From Pseudorhodobacter sp. MZDSW-24AT (GTDB taxonomy: Bacteria > Pseudomonadota > Alphaproteobacteria > Rhodobacterales > Rhodobacteraceae), in contig NZ_PGOI01000013.1 of assembly GCF_002794355.1 (NCBI RefSeq), positions 124,001 to 188,000 on the forward strand: a stretch of DNA of 64,000 bases, written 5' to 3'. A program made the position numbers and the translations under genes. Numbering within the stretch: position 1 is the first letter of the stretch; each line of letters begins with the position of its first letter. The notes under the pieces were generated by a model. That model was not told the origin of the DNA. It saw only the letters and a program-made list of their open reading frames with translations, and ran no database searches. Below are positions 52,379-60,793 of this stretch, piece after piece.

Positions 52379-53850
52379 TGCAGCAGATCCAGTTGCCAAA
52401 AATCGGAACCGTGGCTGCGTGGCGGTCACATGTGCGCAGGCTTGCGGCCGCGGGAACCCCCGCAGACCATGTTCTGTGGCAGGTAGGGACCGAAGGGACC
52501 GATCTTTTCACCGAAGCGGCGCCCGCGCCTGCACAGCCTCCGTCCGCGCGGCCCTCTGCGCCGCTCACGCTGTCACGCGACGCGCTGGTGGCAATCGAGA
52601 CGGCGCTGTGCCACTCTGACCCGCAGCGATTTGCACGCGCCTATGCCTTGGTTCTGCGGCTGTGGCAGGGTGAAATCCGCTGGGGCGATCGCTCCGATCC
52701 CGCTTTGCGCCGCCTGCTGGAGCAGGAAAAGGCGGTCCGGCGGGACATTCACAAGATGCACGCCTTTGTGCGCTTTCGCGAAGTGTCCCCCCCGGGGGCG
52801 GCGCGCCGCGCCTTTGCCGCGTGGTTTGAACCGGATCATCCGATCGTCGAGGCCGCGACGCCCTTTTTCGCAAAACGGTTTGGTGACATGGATTGGGTGA
52901 TCGCCACGCCAACCCTCACCGCGCGTTTCGAGGACGGCGCGCTCACCTTTCAGGAAACTGCAGATCGCGCTCCGCCGCCGGACGATACGACAGAAGCGCT
53001 TTGGTGCACGTATTTCTCCAGCATTTTCAACCCCGCGCGATTGATGGTCTCGGCCATGACCTCCGAGATGCCGCGCAAATACTGGAAAAACCTGCCCGAA
53101 GCCGCCTTGATCCCCGATCTCATCCGCACGGCGCCAACCCGCGCCAAGGCCATGCAGGACGCGATGCCCACGATCGCATCAGACCATGTCGCGCGCCTGC
53201 GCCCGCAACGCCCAGCTCTGGCGGCCGACATCGGCCTTGCGGATCTGAAACCAGCCCTTGATGCCTGCAGGCGGTGCCCGATCGGCGCCTGCGCCACCCA
53301 AGGCGTTGCCGGAGAAGGTCCACGCGGCGCGGCCTTGATGATTGTCGGAGAGCAGCCCGGCGACTCCGAAGATCTCGCCGGTCGGCCCTTGGTTGGTCCT
53401 GCGGGGCAGGTGTTCGACCGCTGCGCCCGCTCGGCCGGGCTCGACCGAAGCCTGTGCTACATCACCAATGCCGTCAAACATTTCAAATTCACCCCGCGCG
53501 GAAAAAAGCGCCTGCACCAGCGTCCAAACCAAGGCGAAGTTTCAGCCTGCAAATGGTGGCTTGATCTGGAACGCCGCGAAGTTGCGCCCAAGCTTCTGGT
53601 CGCGCTGGGCGCCACAGCGGCAGGGGCGCTGACGGGTTCAGATGGCCATCTTCTGGCCCGACGCGGCACCGTTGAAACCACCGCCGAAGGCCAACCCGTT
53701 CTGATCACGCTGCATCCCTCCTACATCCTGCGCCTGCCAGATCCGGTCGCCCGTGCGCGCGCCGAAGACTTTCTTGTGCAGGATCTGCGGCGCGCGCGAG
53801 AGCTCATCGCCCACCCGCCAGACGCGCAAGAGCATCCCACGGCGCGATAA
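52378..53850 (+). CDS. udgX: UdgX-type uracil-DNA glycosylase fused to DUF4130 domain
   Basis: 490 residues from the ATG at 52378. The N-terminal part (about 45-250) is the DUF4130 domain paired with radical-SAM genes. The C-terminal family-4/UdgX domain (about 285-480) has MIVGEQPGDSEDLAGRPLVGPAGQ, Cys residues around ACRRCPIGAC for an Fe-S cluster, and HPSYILRLPD. The UdgX-specific insertion is VKHFKFTPRGKKRLHQRP; H380 corresponds to the His that bonds covalently to uracil-excised DNA. It likely marks or seals uracil sites together with the radical-SAM partner. Confidence 0.88.
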   Translation: MQQIQLPKIGTVAAWRSHVRRLAAAGTPADHVLWQVGTEGTDLFTEAAPAPAQPPSARPSAPLTLSRDALVAIETALCHSDPQRFARAYALVLRLWQGEIRWGDRSDPALRRLLEQEKAVRRDIHKMHAFVRFREVSPPGAARRAFAAWFEPDHPIVEAATPFFAKRFGDMDWVIATPTLTARFEDGALTFQETADRAPPPDDTTEALWCTYFSSIFNPARLMVSAMTSEMPRKYWKNLPEAALIPDLIRTAPTRAKAMQDAMPTIASDHVARLRPQRPALAADIGLADLKPALDACRRCPIGACATQGVAGEGPRGAALMIVGEQPGDSEDLAGRPLVGPAGQVFDRCARSAGLDRSLCYITNAVKHFKFTPRGKKRLHQRPNQGEVSACKWWLDLERREVAPKLLVALGATAAGALTGSDGHLLARRGTVETTAEGQPVLITLHPSYILRLPDPVARARAEDFLVQDLRRARELIAHPPDAQEHPTAR

Positions 53851-54037
53851 AAGCCAGCGCGTCGCCGTTTGTCAGACACGCCTCTGGAAGGGTGCCCCGC
53901 CACGACCGCCCCCAACCAAGGGGGCCAACACAGCGCGCTAAGCGTTTTGCCTGCGCTCATTCCGCCAATGGCCAGAGCGGCGTCTTTCGGCTATGCCTCC
54001 AACCCAACCGTCTTCCTGCCCCCAGATGGAGAGCCAG

Positions 54038-54949
54038 ATGCCTGTCATGCCGACCCGCCGCGCCTTCCTTGCCACATCGTTTCTGATGGCTGTTGCCCCC
54101 ATGCTGCTGAACACCCCGGTCTTGGCGCATGAAAGCGATCCGTCAGGCTGGCTGATCGAAGCCAAAACGGCGCATGGCCTTTTGGAAAAGGGCGCGCTGC
54201 TGCTCGACACCCGGGCAGAGGCTCTGCGAAATGCGCCTCCCCTGCCCGGAGCGATCCCGGTCACATGGCAGGAGTTTTCTCACCCAGACCTCCCGGAAAA
54301 GGGCCATTTGCTGAAGGATGACGCGGTCTTGACGGCAAAGCTCCGCGCCTTGGGCGTGTCCGCAGCGGTCCCGGTGATTGTTGTTGCCGATCCTGCCCAA
54401 AGCTGGGGGGAAGACGGGCGCATCGTATGGACCCTGCGCGCGCTCGGCCACAGGCAGACCTATCTGGTCAATGGCGGCGTCGCGGCTTTGTTGGCAGAAG
54501 GAGAGCTTCCAGAACGCAGCGCAGTCGGCCCCGGGGATTTCACCGTCACCCGGACACCAGCGTTCGAGATCGAAAAGGAAGAGCTTGCCGCCCTCATCGG
54601 ACAGCCCGATGTGGTCATCCTCGACACGCGCGAGCCGCGCGAATTCTCAGGGGCGACACCTTACGGCGAAACCCGCGGCGGCCATGTGCCGGGCGCAAAG
54701 CATGTCTATTTCAAAGACCTGATCGGCGCGGACGGCCGGGCATTGGAAGGCGCGGCCCTGCAGGCCCGGCTCGACAGCCTCGGCATCACCGCCCAGACGC
54801 AAGTGGTGTCCTATTGCACCGCCGGAATCCGGTCAGGATTAGTGACAGCCATTCTGCAATCTGCGGGCGTGAACGCGCGCAATTACGCAGGGTCGATGTG
54901 GGAATGGTCTGCCGCCGATCCCGCAACCTATCCGCTGGTCACAGAGTAG
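54038..54949 (+). CDS. Periplasmic sulfurtransferase with two rhodanese domains
   Basis: 303 residues from the ATG at 54038 (GGAG six bases upstream). The signal peptide MPTRRAFLATSFLMA... carries twin Arg and ends at VLAHE, so Tat export is possible. The first rhodanese domain (LLLDTRAEALRNAPPLPGAIPV) lacks an active Cys; the second (DTREPREFSG ... VSYCTAGIRSG) has the active-site Cys in the loop CTAGIRS. It resembles thiosulfate:cyanide sulfurtransferases. A sulfate-importer ATPase remnant (cysA) lies downstream, but on the other strand. Confidence 0.88.
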   Translation: MPVMPTRRAFLATSFLMAVAPMLLNTPVLAHESDPSGWLIEAKTAHGLLEKGALLLDTRAEALRNAPPLPGAIPVTWQEFSHPDLPEKGHLLKDDAVLTAKLRALGVSAAVPVIVVADPAQSWGEDGRIVWTLRALGHRQTYLVNGGVAALLAEGELPERSAVGPGDFTVTRTPAFEIEKEELAALIGQPDVVILDTREPREFSGATPYGETRGGHVPGAKHVYFKDLIGADGRALEGAALQARLDSLGITAQTQVVSYCTAGIRSGLVTAILQSAGVNARNYAGSMWEWSAADPATYPLVTE

Positions 54950-55243
54950 CACCCGCCACCTCAGCCTGGCGTCACCGACCTGTCACGCGCGCCGAGAGCC
55001 CTATCGCACCGCCCCCGCCCTCAGCGATCAGACGCGGCAGGTCAGGTCCTGATCGCGTGGCGGGATGTCCGGAAGAAGCGATCCGCACGGCGCAAGGGAT
55101 GGCCCATCCAAGGGCCACCCCGCCCACCGGCCTTGGTCCAAAGCCGGCGGCCGTGCAGCCGGATCGGGCGGATGCGTGAACGGCCCCGCGTTTGCCAGCC
55201 CGCAAGGGGCGCAGATCCGCACGCGTTGGACCAGCAGCGCCCT

Positions 55244-55519
55244 TCATGCGCTGACAAACGCGCGCACGAAGGGGGTGGAGGGCCTTGCGCGGATGTCTGG
55301 GGGTTTGCCGATCTGCTCGATCCGCCCCATCGACACGACCACCATCAGATCTGCGAGTTCAATCGCCTCTTCCTGACCATGGGTCACAAAGACCGTCGTC
55401 AGCCCCGTAGTGTCGTGAATATCGCGCAGGCCTTGGCGCAGTTCCTTACGGACCCTGGCATCCAGCGCACCAAAGGGCTCGTCCAGCAGCCGCATGCGCG
55501 GCTCGATTGCCAGCGCACG
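55244..55519 (-). pseudogene. cysA remnant (sulfate ABC transporter ATPase)
   Basis: About 92 codons are left. The reading frame, from [27 protein letters not shown] through [22 protein letters not shown] to [22 protein letters not shown], covers Walker B, D-loop and H-loop of a CysA-type ATPase. The Walker A half and the signature motif are missing, replaced at about 55519 by a recombinase fragment on the opposite strand. The tail diverges from CysA after STPFV. It cannot make a functional ATPase. Confidence 0.75.
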
Positions 55520-56130
55520 GGAAAGATCGCCGAGGCGCTGAACTTTGACAAAGTCCCCGGCCCACGTGGCGGCTTGTGGGGCACTTCCACCAGTCTTCGT
55601 AACCGCAACGACGAGACCGGCATCTTGAACACGAGCTCTATGTGGGCCGCCTCGTCTGGAACCGACTTCATTTCAGCAAGGATCCGGATACCGGGAAGCA
55701 GCACGCGCGGCTGAACCCGGAAGACCGCGTCACCAAGGGGCCAATGGCACATCCGCGGATCATCGACGACACCCTCTGGGACCAAATGAAGGCGCGCCAG
55801 GGCGCGATGGAGACCAAGGACACAGATGTGCCGATGAGGGACCGGCGCCGACCAAAGTTTCTCTTCTTCGGCCTGATGGCCTGCTGTTGCTGCGGCGGCA
55901 GGTTCTCAAACGTGCCCAAGGACGGCTTCGCCTGCTCCACCGCCCGGAAGAAGGCCAGAGCGGTCTGCACCAACGTGGCAGTGATCAAGCAGGCCAAATT
56001 GGAAGCCCGGGTGCTGCTTGCGCTGGAACATCATCTGATGGACGAAGAGGCGGTGCAGATCTTATGCGAGGAATATGCGGTCAGACCCGACGCCTGCGCT
56101 CGGCCTGCGGATTGCCAGTGCATGCTGTGA
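55520..56130 (+). pseudogene. Large serine recombinase fragment, frameshifted
   Basis: The central and C-terminal parts of a resolvase/recombinase-domain protein are readable: [18 protein letters not shown] and [11 protein letters not shown] in one frame, then [19 protein letters not shown], a zinc ribbon (ACCCCGGRF, CSTARKKARAVC) and LLALEHHLMDEE in the next. A single missing base near 55634 (AACACGAG for the expected AACAACGAG) breaks the frame. The N-terminal catalytic serine domain is absent. It joins the cysA remnant directly, suggesting deletion after integration. Confidence 0.8.
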
Positions 56131-56375
56131 TCGACTCATCGGTCCGAACCCAAAATGCCTCGCGGGGAGCGGGGCGTAGAGGGCAAACAGTTTGCATTCA
56201 GCGGACGATGAGTTTCAAGGCATTAATATGTATGACGAAATATTTCTTTGGCTGCAGGGGCATGCAACCGCCGCAGCCTACCTGAACTCCGCTGCACTGT
56301 GCAATTTGCGAAGCTCGACGAATGCTTACAATCGCCGCAAGGCTGGTTCGATCCCTTCATAACCTAAGACTGTTA

Positions 56376-57225
56376 GGTTCCAGACTCATTGATTTTCATC
56401 GCCACAAGAGTACGTTGGCCGCATGAGCGATGGCTGAGAGGAACAGCGTCGGGCACCTTTAATAGCGCGTTGCGACGCGCCACAAGACCCTTAACTTGGC
56501 GAACATGATATCGATGCGACTGCGCCGTTCATAGCAGCGCTTGTCGTAGCCGATCGCCGTGCCGCGTGACTTCCGACCCAAAATACAGGCGTATATTCCC
56601 TTGTTTTTCAATGCGTCTCTGAACCAATCCGCATCATAGCCCCACTCGGCGATAGTCCAGTCGGAAACTGCCAGGCTGCTCAGCATGGCCGCGGCCCCAG
56701 TGTCGTCGCTGACCGCGCCTGCCGACATAAAGAGCCGGATGGGCCGCCCTGTGGCATCTGTTAAAGCGCACAACTTGGTGTTGAGCCCGGCCTTCGTCCG
56801 GCCGATCAGGCGCCTACGCCCCCCTTTTTGACCCGCAGGCTCGAGGCCGTGGGGTGGGCTTTCAGATGGGTGGCATCGATTATGATGGCCTTCTGCTCGG
56901 TGCCTTCGATAGCCAGGCCTTCCATCATCCGGGCGAAGATCCCCATGTCGCTCCACCGCTTCCAACGATTGTAGAGCGCCTTCGGCGGGCCATATCCCCT
57001 CGGCGCGTCACATCAACGCAACCCATTACGTTTGATTAAAATTACCCCACTCAACAGGCGCCGTTCGTCAGCCCTTGGCTTGCCGTGGGACCTGGGAAAG
57101 AACGACCGACGCCGGTCCGTCTGCACGTCGGTCAGCCAGAAAAGATTGCTCATCATTGCCCCCACAGTTCGGAAGCGTGATCCATGCAGCCAGCGCAACC
57201 GCAAACGGATTAATGGGTCCTAACC
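56376..57225 (-). mobile_element. Decayed IS5-family (IS427-like) insertion sequence
   Basis: A transposase pseudogene is bounded by imperfect inverted ends: GGTTCCAGACTCATTGAT at 56376 and, on the other strand from 57225, GGTTAGGACCCATTAAT. The length of about 850 bases fits the group. Boundaries are approximate; no clear target duplication was found. The gap before it (56131-56375) shows no gene. Confidence 0.65.
56396..57156 (-). pseudogene. IS5-family transposase, two-ORF type with nonsense mutations
   Basis: The first part, from MSNLFWLTDVQTDRRRSFF through GKPRADERRLLSGV, is cut by TGA where related proteins have Trp (LRWRDAP). It resumes as GPPKALYNRWKRW ... IIIDATHLKAHPTASSLRVKKGG. 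The second part is shifted at an AAAAAGGGGGG stretch, the usual programmed frameshift place: LIGRTKAGLNTKLCALTDATGRP ... RGTAIGYDKRCYERRSRIDIMF. It then meets TAA in VATRY*RCP. It is probably inactive. Confidence 0.8.
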
Positions 57226-57374
57226 CTTAGGACTTTAACTGTATCGCTCATGGGATGGCCAAGCTGGCGGGAACCCGTCTGCCGGGTTGAACATCGCCGG
57301 CGCCCGCGGCATGTGAATGGGCCGGGTGCCACCAGTACCTCGCGCCTCACGACCCAAACAGGCAAAGACGCCAG

Positions 57375-57590
57375 ATGAGACTCCTTTTGGTAGAAACGAA
57401 CCCTGGCTTGCAGAGTCGCTGAGGGCGGTTCTTTAGCGCGAACGGTTCATCGTGGATCATGCGGGCAGTCTGGAGGCAGCACGGGACGCTGCCATGCTGG
57501 GGGCCTTTGATCTGGTCCTGCTTGACAGGTCTTTGCCAGATGGCGGAGGCCTGTCGCTGCTTCCGACGTTAAGGGCGCAAAGGCGGCAGA
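57375..57590 (+). pseudogene. Response regulator receiver-domain remnant
   Basis: MRLLLVETNPG begins in one frame, then LAESLRAVL follows in another, a TAG at 57434-57436, then RERFIVDHAGSLEAARDAAM and FDLVLLDRSLPDGGGLSLLPTLR. This is the N-terminal half of an OmpR/TctD-type receiver domain with the phospho-acceptor in VLLDRSLPD. It has one frameshift and one nonsense codon and stops near 57590, where a protease remnant from the opposite strand begins. No output domain remains. Confidence 0.75.
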
Positions 57591-58276
57591 GTCCAGCGCA
57601 GAGCTTAGACTGTGAAGCCCGTTATAGACGCCATGCAAAACGACACAGGGTCAAACCGACCCTGTCGCCCGAAACAAAAGGCTCACGATCAGGCCCATAG
57701 GGGTTGCAAGCAGCTGAATGAGTCCAGCTGATGGACGATCCCGAATATCAGCGCGCTCAGGCCGACACCCGCCCAGAGGCCATATTTGTTCAGCGCATTC
57801 GCGATCACGCCTCGGAACAGAAAATCTTCGCCGATCGGGGTCAAGATTGCTCCGCCAACAAAGGCAAGGGCAAAGGGAAAAATTCCTGACTGCATGGCGA
57901 CATGCAGCACCGCTTGAGTGTCCGCTTCCGAGAAACCGAAAACATTCCTGTATAGGTCCTGAATAAGGATGCTTGCGCCAAAGCCCCCGGCACCTAAGCC
58001 CACCGCAAGGAAAAGCCATGGCGCTGGCACGCGCCGAAGGCCAAGCGCGGCAAGGCTTCGGCCGCTGGTCAGATACACCGTGGCAAAGCCTGAAAGACCC
58101 GCCACCGCGCCGCCATAGGATGCCAAGATGCTTTGCAAAACCGCACGATCGCTGCCGACAGAGCCGACCACGAGCGCAGCCCAAAGAAGGGCGATGTGAA
58201 ATGCGGCCAAGCCAACGGCTATTGCGGAGAGGGTTGGCGGTTTGCTTGGCCTGAAGACTGGGGTGCTGGTGTACAT
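57590..58276 (-). pseudogene. CPBP intramembrane protease gene, frameshifted and interrupted
   Basis: From the ATG at 58276 (AGGA upstream) the frame encodes a helical membrane protein with the CPBP/Abi motifs IGEDFLFRGVIANALNKYG and ALIFGIVHQLD, including the Glu and His metal ligands. A one-base loss after HQLDS shifts the frame; the lost part continues as LLATPMGLIVSLLFRATGSV, stops at TGA where Trp is expected, then PCVVLHGVYNGLHSL. The first frame itself ends at 57689 (195 residues), so a shortened protein may still be made. Confidence 0.75.
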
Positions 58277-58538
58277 TGTGACATTCCTGATCTTGGCCGA
58301 CAGCACGCATCCACGATGGCAGGCGCGCCGGGGCCAACGCGTGCGCTGTGCAAGATGCCCCGCGGGAGGGCGGGCCATGGTTTGCTGGAACAGGCAGGTC
58401 ATCGGCGTGGATGTGACCGTGCCCATTCCAAGCGGTTTACGAAGATGATCCAGATTTATCGGAGCTTTGCCTTTACAGGTTCCGGCCTGTCAGCCCCAAA
58501 ACGCCGGCCGTCTGGATCAAATGGCAACCCAAAGCCAG

Positions 58539-58763
58539 TCAGCATTCCCTGCGGCTTGGGTCGCGGTCGCAACGCTGTGCGCGGGCGCGGTCAGAGATGA
58601 TCTGGGCATTGAGCGCGGTCTCGCTGGTGAGGTTTTGCAGTTGTGCCCGTTCCAGCGCAGAGCGATCGTCCTGCACGCAGCCGGCCAAAACGCCCATGAC
58701 GGCCACGAGCCCAAGAATGTGGGTCGTCGTTCGCGACCCCTGCGACACCGAGGTATTGTCCAT
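58539..58763 (-). CDS. Small lipoprotein of unknown function
   Basis: 74 residues from the ATG at 58763, with AAAGGAAAATCAA as ribosome site. The lipobox GVLAGC places the acylated cysteine at C29 after a hydrophobic segment (ILGLVAVMGV). The mature part (about 46 residues, LERAQLQNLTSETALNAQ) is helical, with a basic Cys-containing tail. Family not recognised. No neighbours on the strand seem coupled. Confidence 0.65.
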   Translation of the reverse strand: MDNTSVSQGSRTTTHILGLVAVMGVLAGCVQDDRSALERAQLQNLTSETALNAQIISDRARAQRCDRDPSRREC

Positions 58764-58942
58764 TTGATTTTCCTTTCGAAGGACTGAATGCCTGCTTGCG
58801 GCGGCGGGCCGCATGGCTGCGACCCTCCGTCGCCGTGCAAAGAGCCGACGAAGATTGCGTGAACATGGCGCGGACAAAAGAATTCAACCCGCTGCCGACG
58901 CTCTGTCAGGCATATCGCGGGGCGGCGCTGCCCTGAAACGTG

Positions 58943-59875
58943 TCAGGCGCGTTCCATGTCTTGGTTTTTGCGGTGACGGTCCGCCCATGCCCCCGGCGCA
59001 AGCCCCTCGTGGCGGGCGAAAGCCGTGGCAAAGGCGCTGACCGAACCATAACCGACACGGTGCGCTATTTCGGCAGTGGTCAGATCACGGCGCAACAGCA
59101 AGTCGCGCGCGACCGCCATGCGCCATGACCTTGCATATTCCATCGGCGCAGAGCCAAGCGCCTCTTTGAAACGTTCAAAGAAGATTGAGCGTGACAAACC
59201 CGCCTCGCGGGCCAATGTCGCCACCGACAGGCCAGTCTCTGTGGCGTTGTGAATCTGGTAGAGTGCGGCACGAAGTTTTGGGTCCGTCAACCCGCGCAAA
59301 AGACCGGGCAGACAGGTGTCACCTTTGTAGGATCGCAACGCCTCTATCATCAGCACTTCGAGCAGCCGCTCCAGCATCATGCCTCGGGCGGGCCGATCTT
59401 CGCGGGTCTCCTCATGCACCATCTTCACGAGCGCCAGCAGCCGTTCTTGGCCCGAGACATGGATCATCTGCGGAAGCAGCGACAGCAGCAGGGTCTTGTC
59501 CGGCGCGTCAAATCGCCAGTGCCCGACCAGTGCCTCCATCTTTAGTGGCCCGTCTGACGGACCAAGGCGAAACAGGCCGGGTCCGGTTTCAAACGGCGGC
59601 CGGAGCGCAGCTTTCGGGGGCGGGTCCTCGCTTGTCATCGTAAAATGGTTCGCGGCTGGCACCATGATAAAATCGCCAGCAGAGAGCATGACAGTCGGTT
59701 GATCCTGCACGGTGATGACCGCGCGGCCCGTGACGATCGCGGCATAGAACGGATTTGCCATGTCGCGGCGTTCCACGTGCCAGCGCCCTCTGGCCACGAC
59801 CGCCTTTGCAATATCCGGGCGTGGTTTCAGCAAGGCGATAACGCTGGACAAAGGGTCTTGCGGGGCGTCAGGCAT
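58943..59875 (-). CDS. AraC family regulator (cupin-type)
   Basis: 310 residues. An N-terminal cupin domain of the AraC-6 type (ERRDMANPFYAAIVTGRAVITVQDQPTVMLSAGDFIMVPAANHFTM) is followed by a double helix-turn-helix: TGLSVATLAREAGLSRSIFFERFKEALG and LTTAEIAHRVGYGSVSAFATAFARHEGLAPG. Such regulators often control the gene next to them. It is divergent from the SDR gene at 59971, with 95 bases between the starts. Confidence 0.9.
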   Translation of the reverse strand: MPDAPQDPLSSVIALLKPRPDIAKAVVARGRWHVERRDMANPFYAAIVTGRAVITVQDQPTVMLSAGDFIMVPAANHFTMTSEDPPPKAALRPPFETGPGLFRLGPSDGPLKMEALVGHWRFDAPDKTLLLSLLPQMIHVSGQERLLALVKMVHEETREDRPARGMMLERLLEVLMIEALRSYKGDTCLPGLLRGLTDPKLRAALYQIHNATETGLSVATLAREAGLSRSIFFERFKEALGSAPMEYARSWRMAVARDLLLRRDLTTAEIAHRVGYGSVSAFATAFARHEGLAPGAWADRHRKNQDMERA

Positions 59876-59970
59876 GATCCGGACTTTTGATGAATTTTAT
59901 CGGATTTACGAATATAGATCATCCGCGACGTCGGGTCTACCTCTCTGCCACACAGACAAGGAGAGTTCAT

Positions 59971-60729
59971 TTGCCCCGTATTCTTATCACCGGCTGTTCG
60001 TCTGGATTTGGCCAAGCCATCGCCGCCCATTTTCTTGATGAAGGTTGGGAGGTCATCGCCACAATGCGGTCCCCTGCGCAAAGCCGTTTGCCGGACTCGG
60101 CACGGCTGCGCATCCTGTCGCTGGACGTGACAGACCCGCTGAGCATCCAGACTGCGCTGGCAGAGGCCGGACCACTTGATGCGCTGGTCAACAATGCCGG
60201 AGTGGGGATGTTGAACGTGCTTGAAGGCGCCAGTATCGAGAAGGCGCGCGCGCTGTTCGAGATTAACGTTCTTGGCACTCTGGCAGTGACGCAGGCTGCG
60301 ATGCCTGCGATGCGACAGCGCAAAAAGGGTGTGATCGTGAACATCGGTTCCAGCGTCACCCTGCGCGCCTTTCCGGCCCTGTCGATTTACACCGCCAGCA
60401 AGGCGGCCATAAACGCCTTTACCCAGAGCTTTGCCCTTGAAGCGGCAGAGTTTGGGGTGCGGGCGCATGTTGTGCTGCCGGGCAGCGCGCCGGAGACGTC
60501 TTTTGGCAAGAACGCGGTGGCGCGCATGGGGATGGATGTGCCGGATGCCTATGGTCCGTTTGTGAACGGATATTTGCAATCCCTTCGGAATGGCACCGAA
60601 AAGACATCCGCACGCGATGTGGCACAAGCGGTCTGGCGCGCCGTCACCGATGCCAATGCCCCGATGATGCTGCCAGCCGGGCCGGATGCAGAAGCCTTGT
60701 TCCAAAGCGTCAATCGCCACGCGGCGTGA
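59971..60729 (+). CDS. SDR family oxidoreductase
   Basis: 252 residues from TTG at 59971, supported by AAGGAGAG five bases upstream; an earlier ATG at 59887 would add non-conserved residues. The cofactor motif is TGCSSGFGQAIA, followed by NNAGVG, and the catalytic Ser-Tyr-Lys is IGSSVTLRAFPALSIYTASKAA. The Arg in ATMRSP suggests NADPH. Substrate unknown. The divergent AraC gene is a likely regulator. Confidence 0.9.
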   Translation: MPRILITGCSSGFGQAIAAHFLDEGWEVIATMRSPAQSRLPDSARLRILSLDVTDPLSIQTALAEAGPLDALVNNAGVGMLNVLEGASIEKARALFEINVLGTLAVTQAAMPAMRQRKKGVIVNIGSSVTLRAFPALSIYTASKAAINAFTQSFALEAAEFGVRAHVVLPGSAPETSFGKNAVARMGMDVPDAYGPFVNGYLQSLRNGTEKTSARDVAQAVWRAVTDANAPMMLPAGPDAEALFQSVNRHAA

Positions 60730-60749
60730 TCCGCGCACGTCGCCATACC

Positions 60750-60773
60750 CCACGGCAGGCCCCCCTGCCGTGG
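60750..60773 (+). terminator. Hairpin between SDR and hydrolase genes
   Basis: CCACGGCAGG-CCCC-CCTGCCGTGG forms ten perfect pairs 20 bases after the SDR stop, followed only by TT. The next gene may therefore have a separate or reduced transcript. Confidence 0.55.
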
Positions 60774-60793
60774 TTCATCCAAGGACCCCATAC

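Noticed and set aside
55028-55247. Several short minus-strand frames after the rhodanese gene
   Set aside because: Arg/Gly/Pro-rich frames without start signals or recognisable motifs; the C-terminal end of CysA could not be identified in them, so this 294-base gap is left unassigned.
56331-56365. tRNA T-arm-like GGTTCGATCCC next to the IS element
   Set aside because: The flanking bases do not give a T stem, D arm or acceptor stem; no tRNA could be folded.
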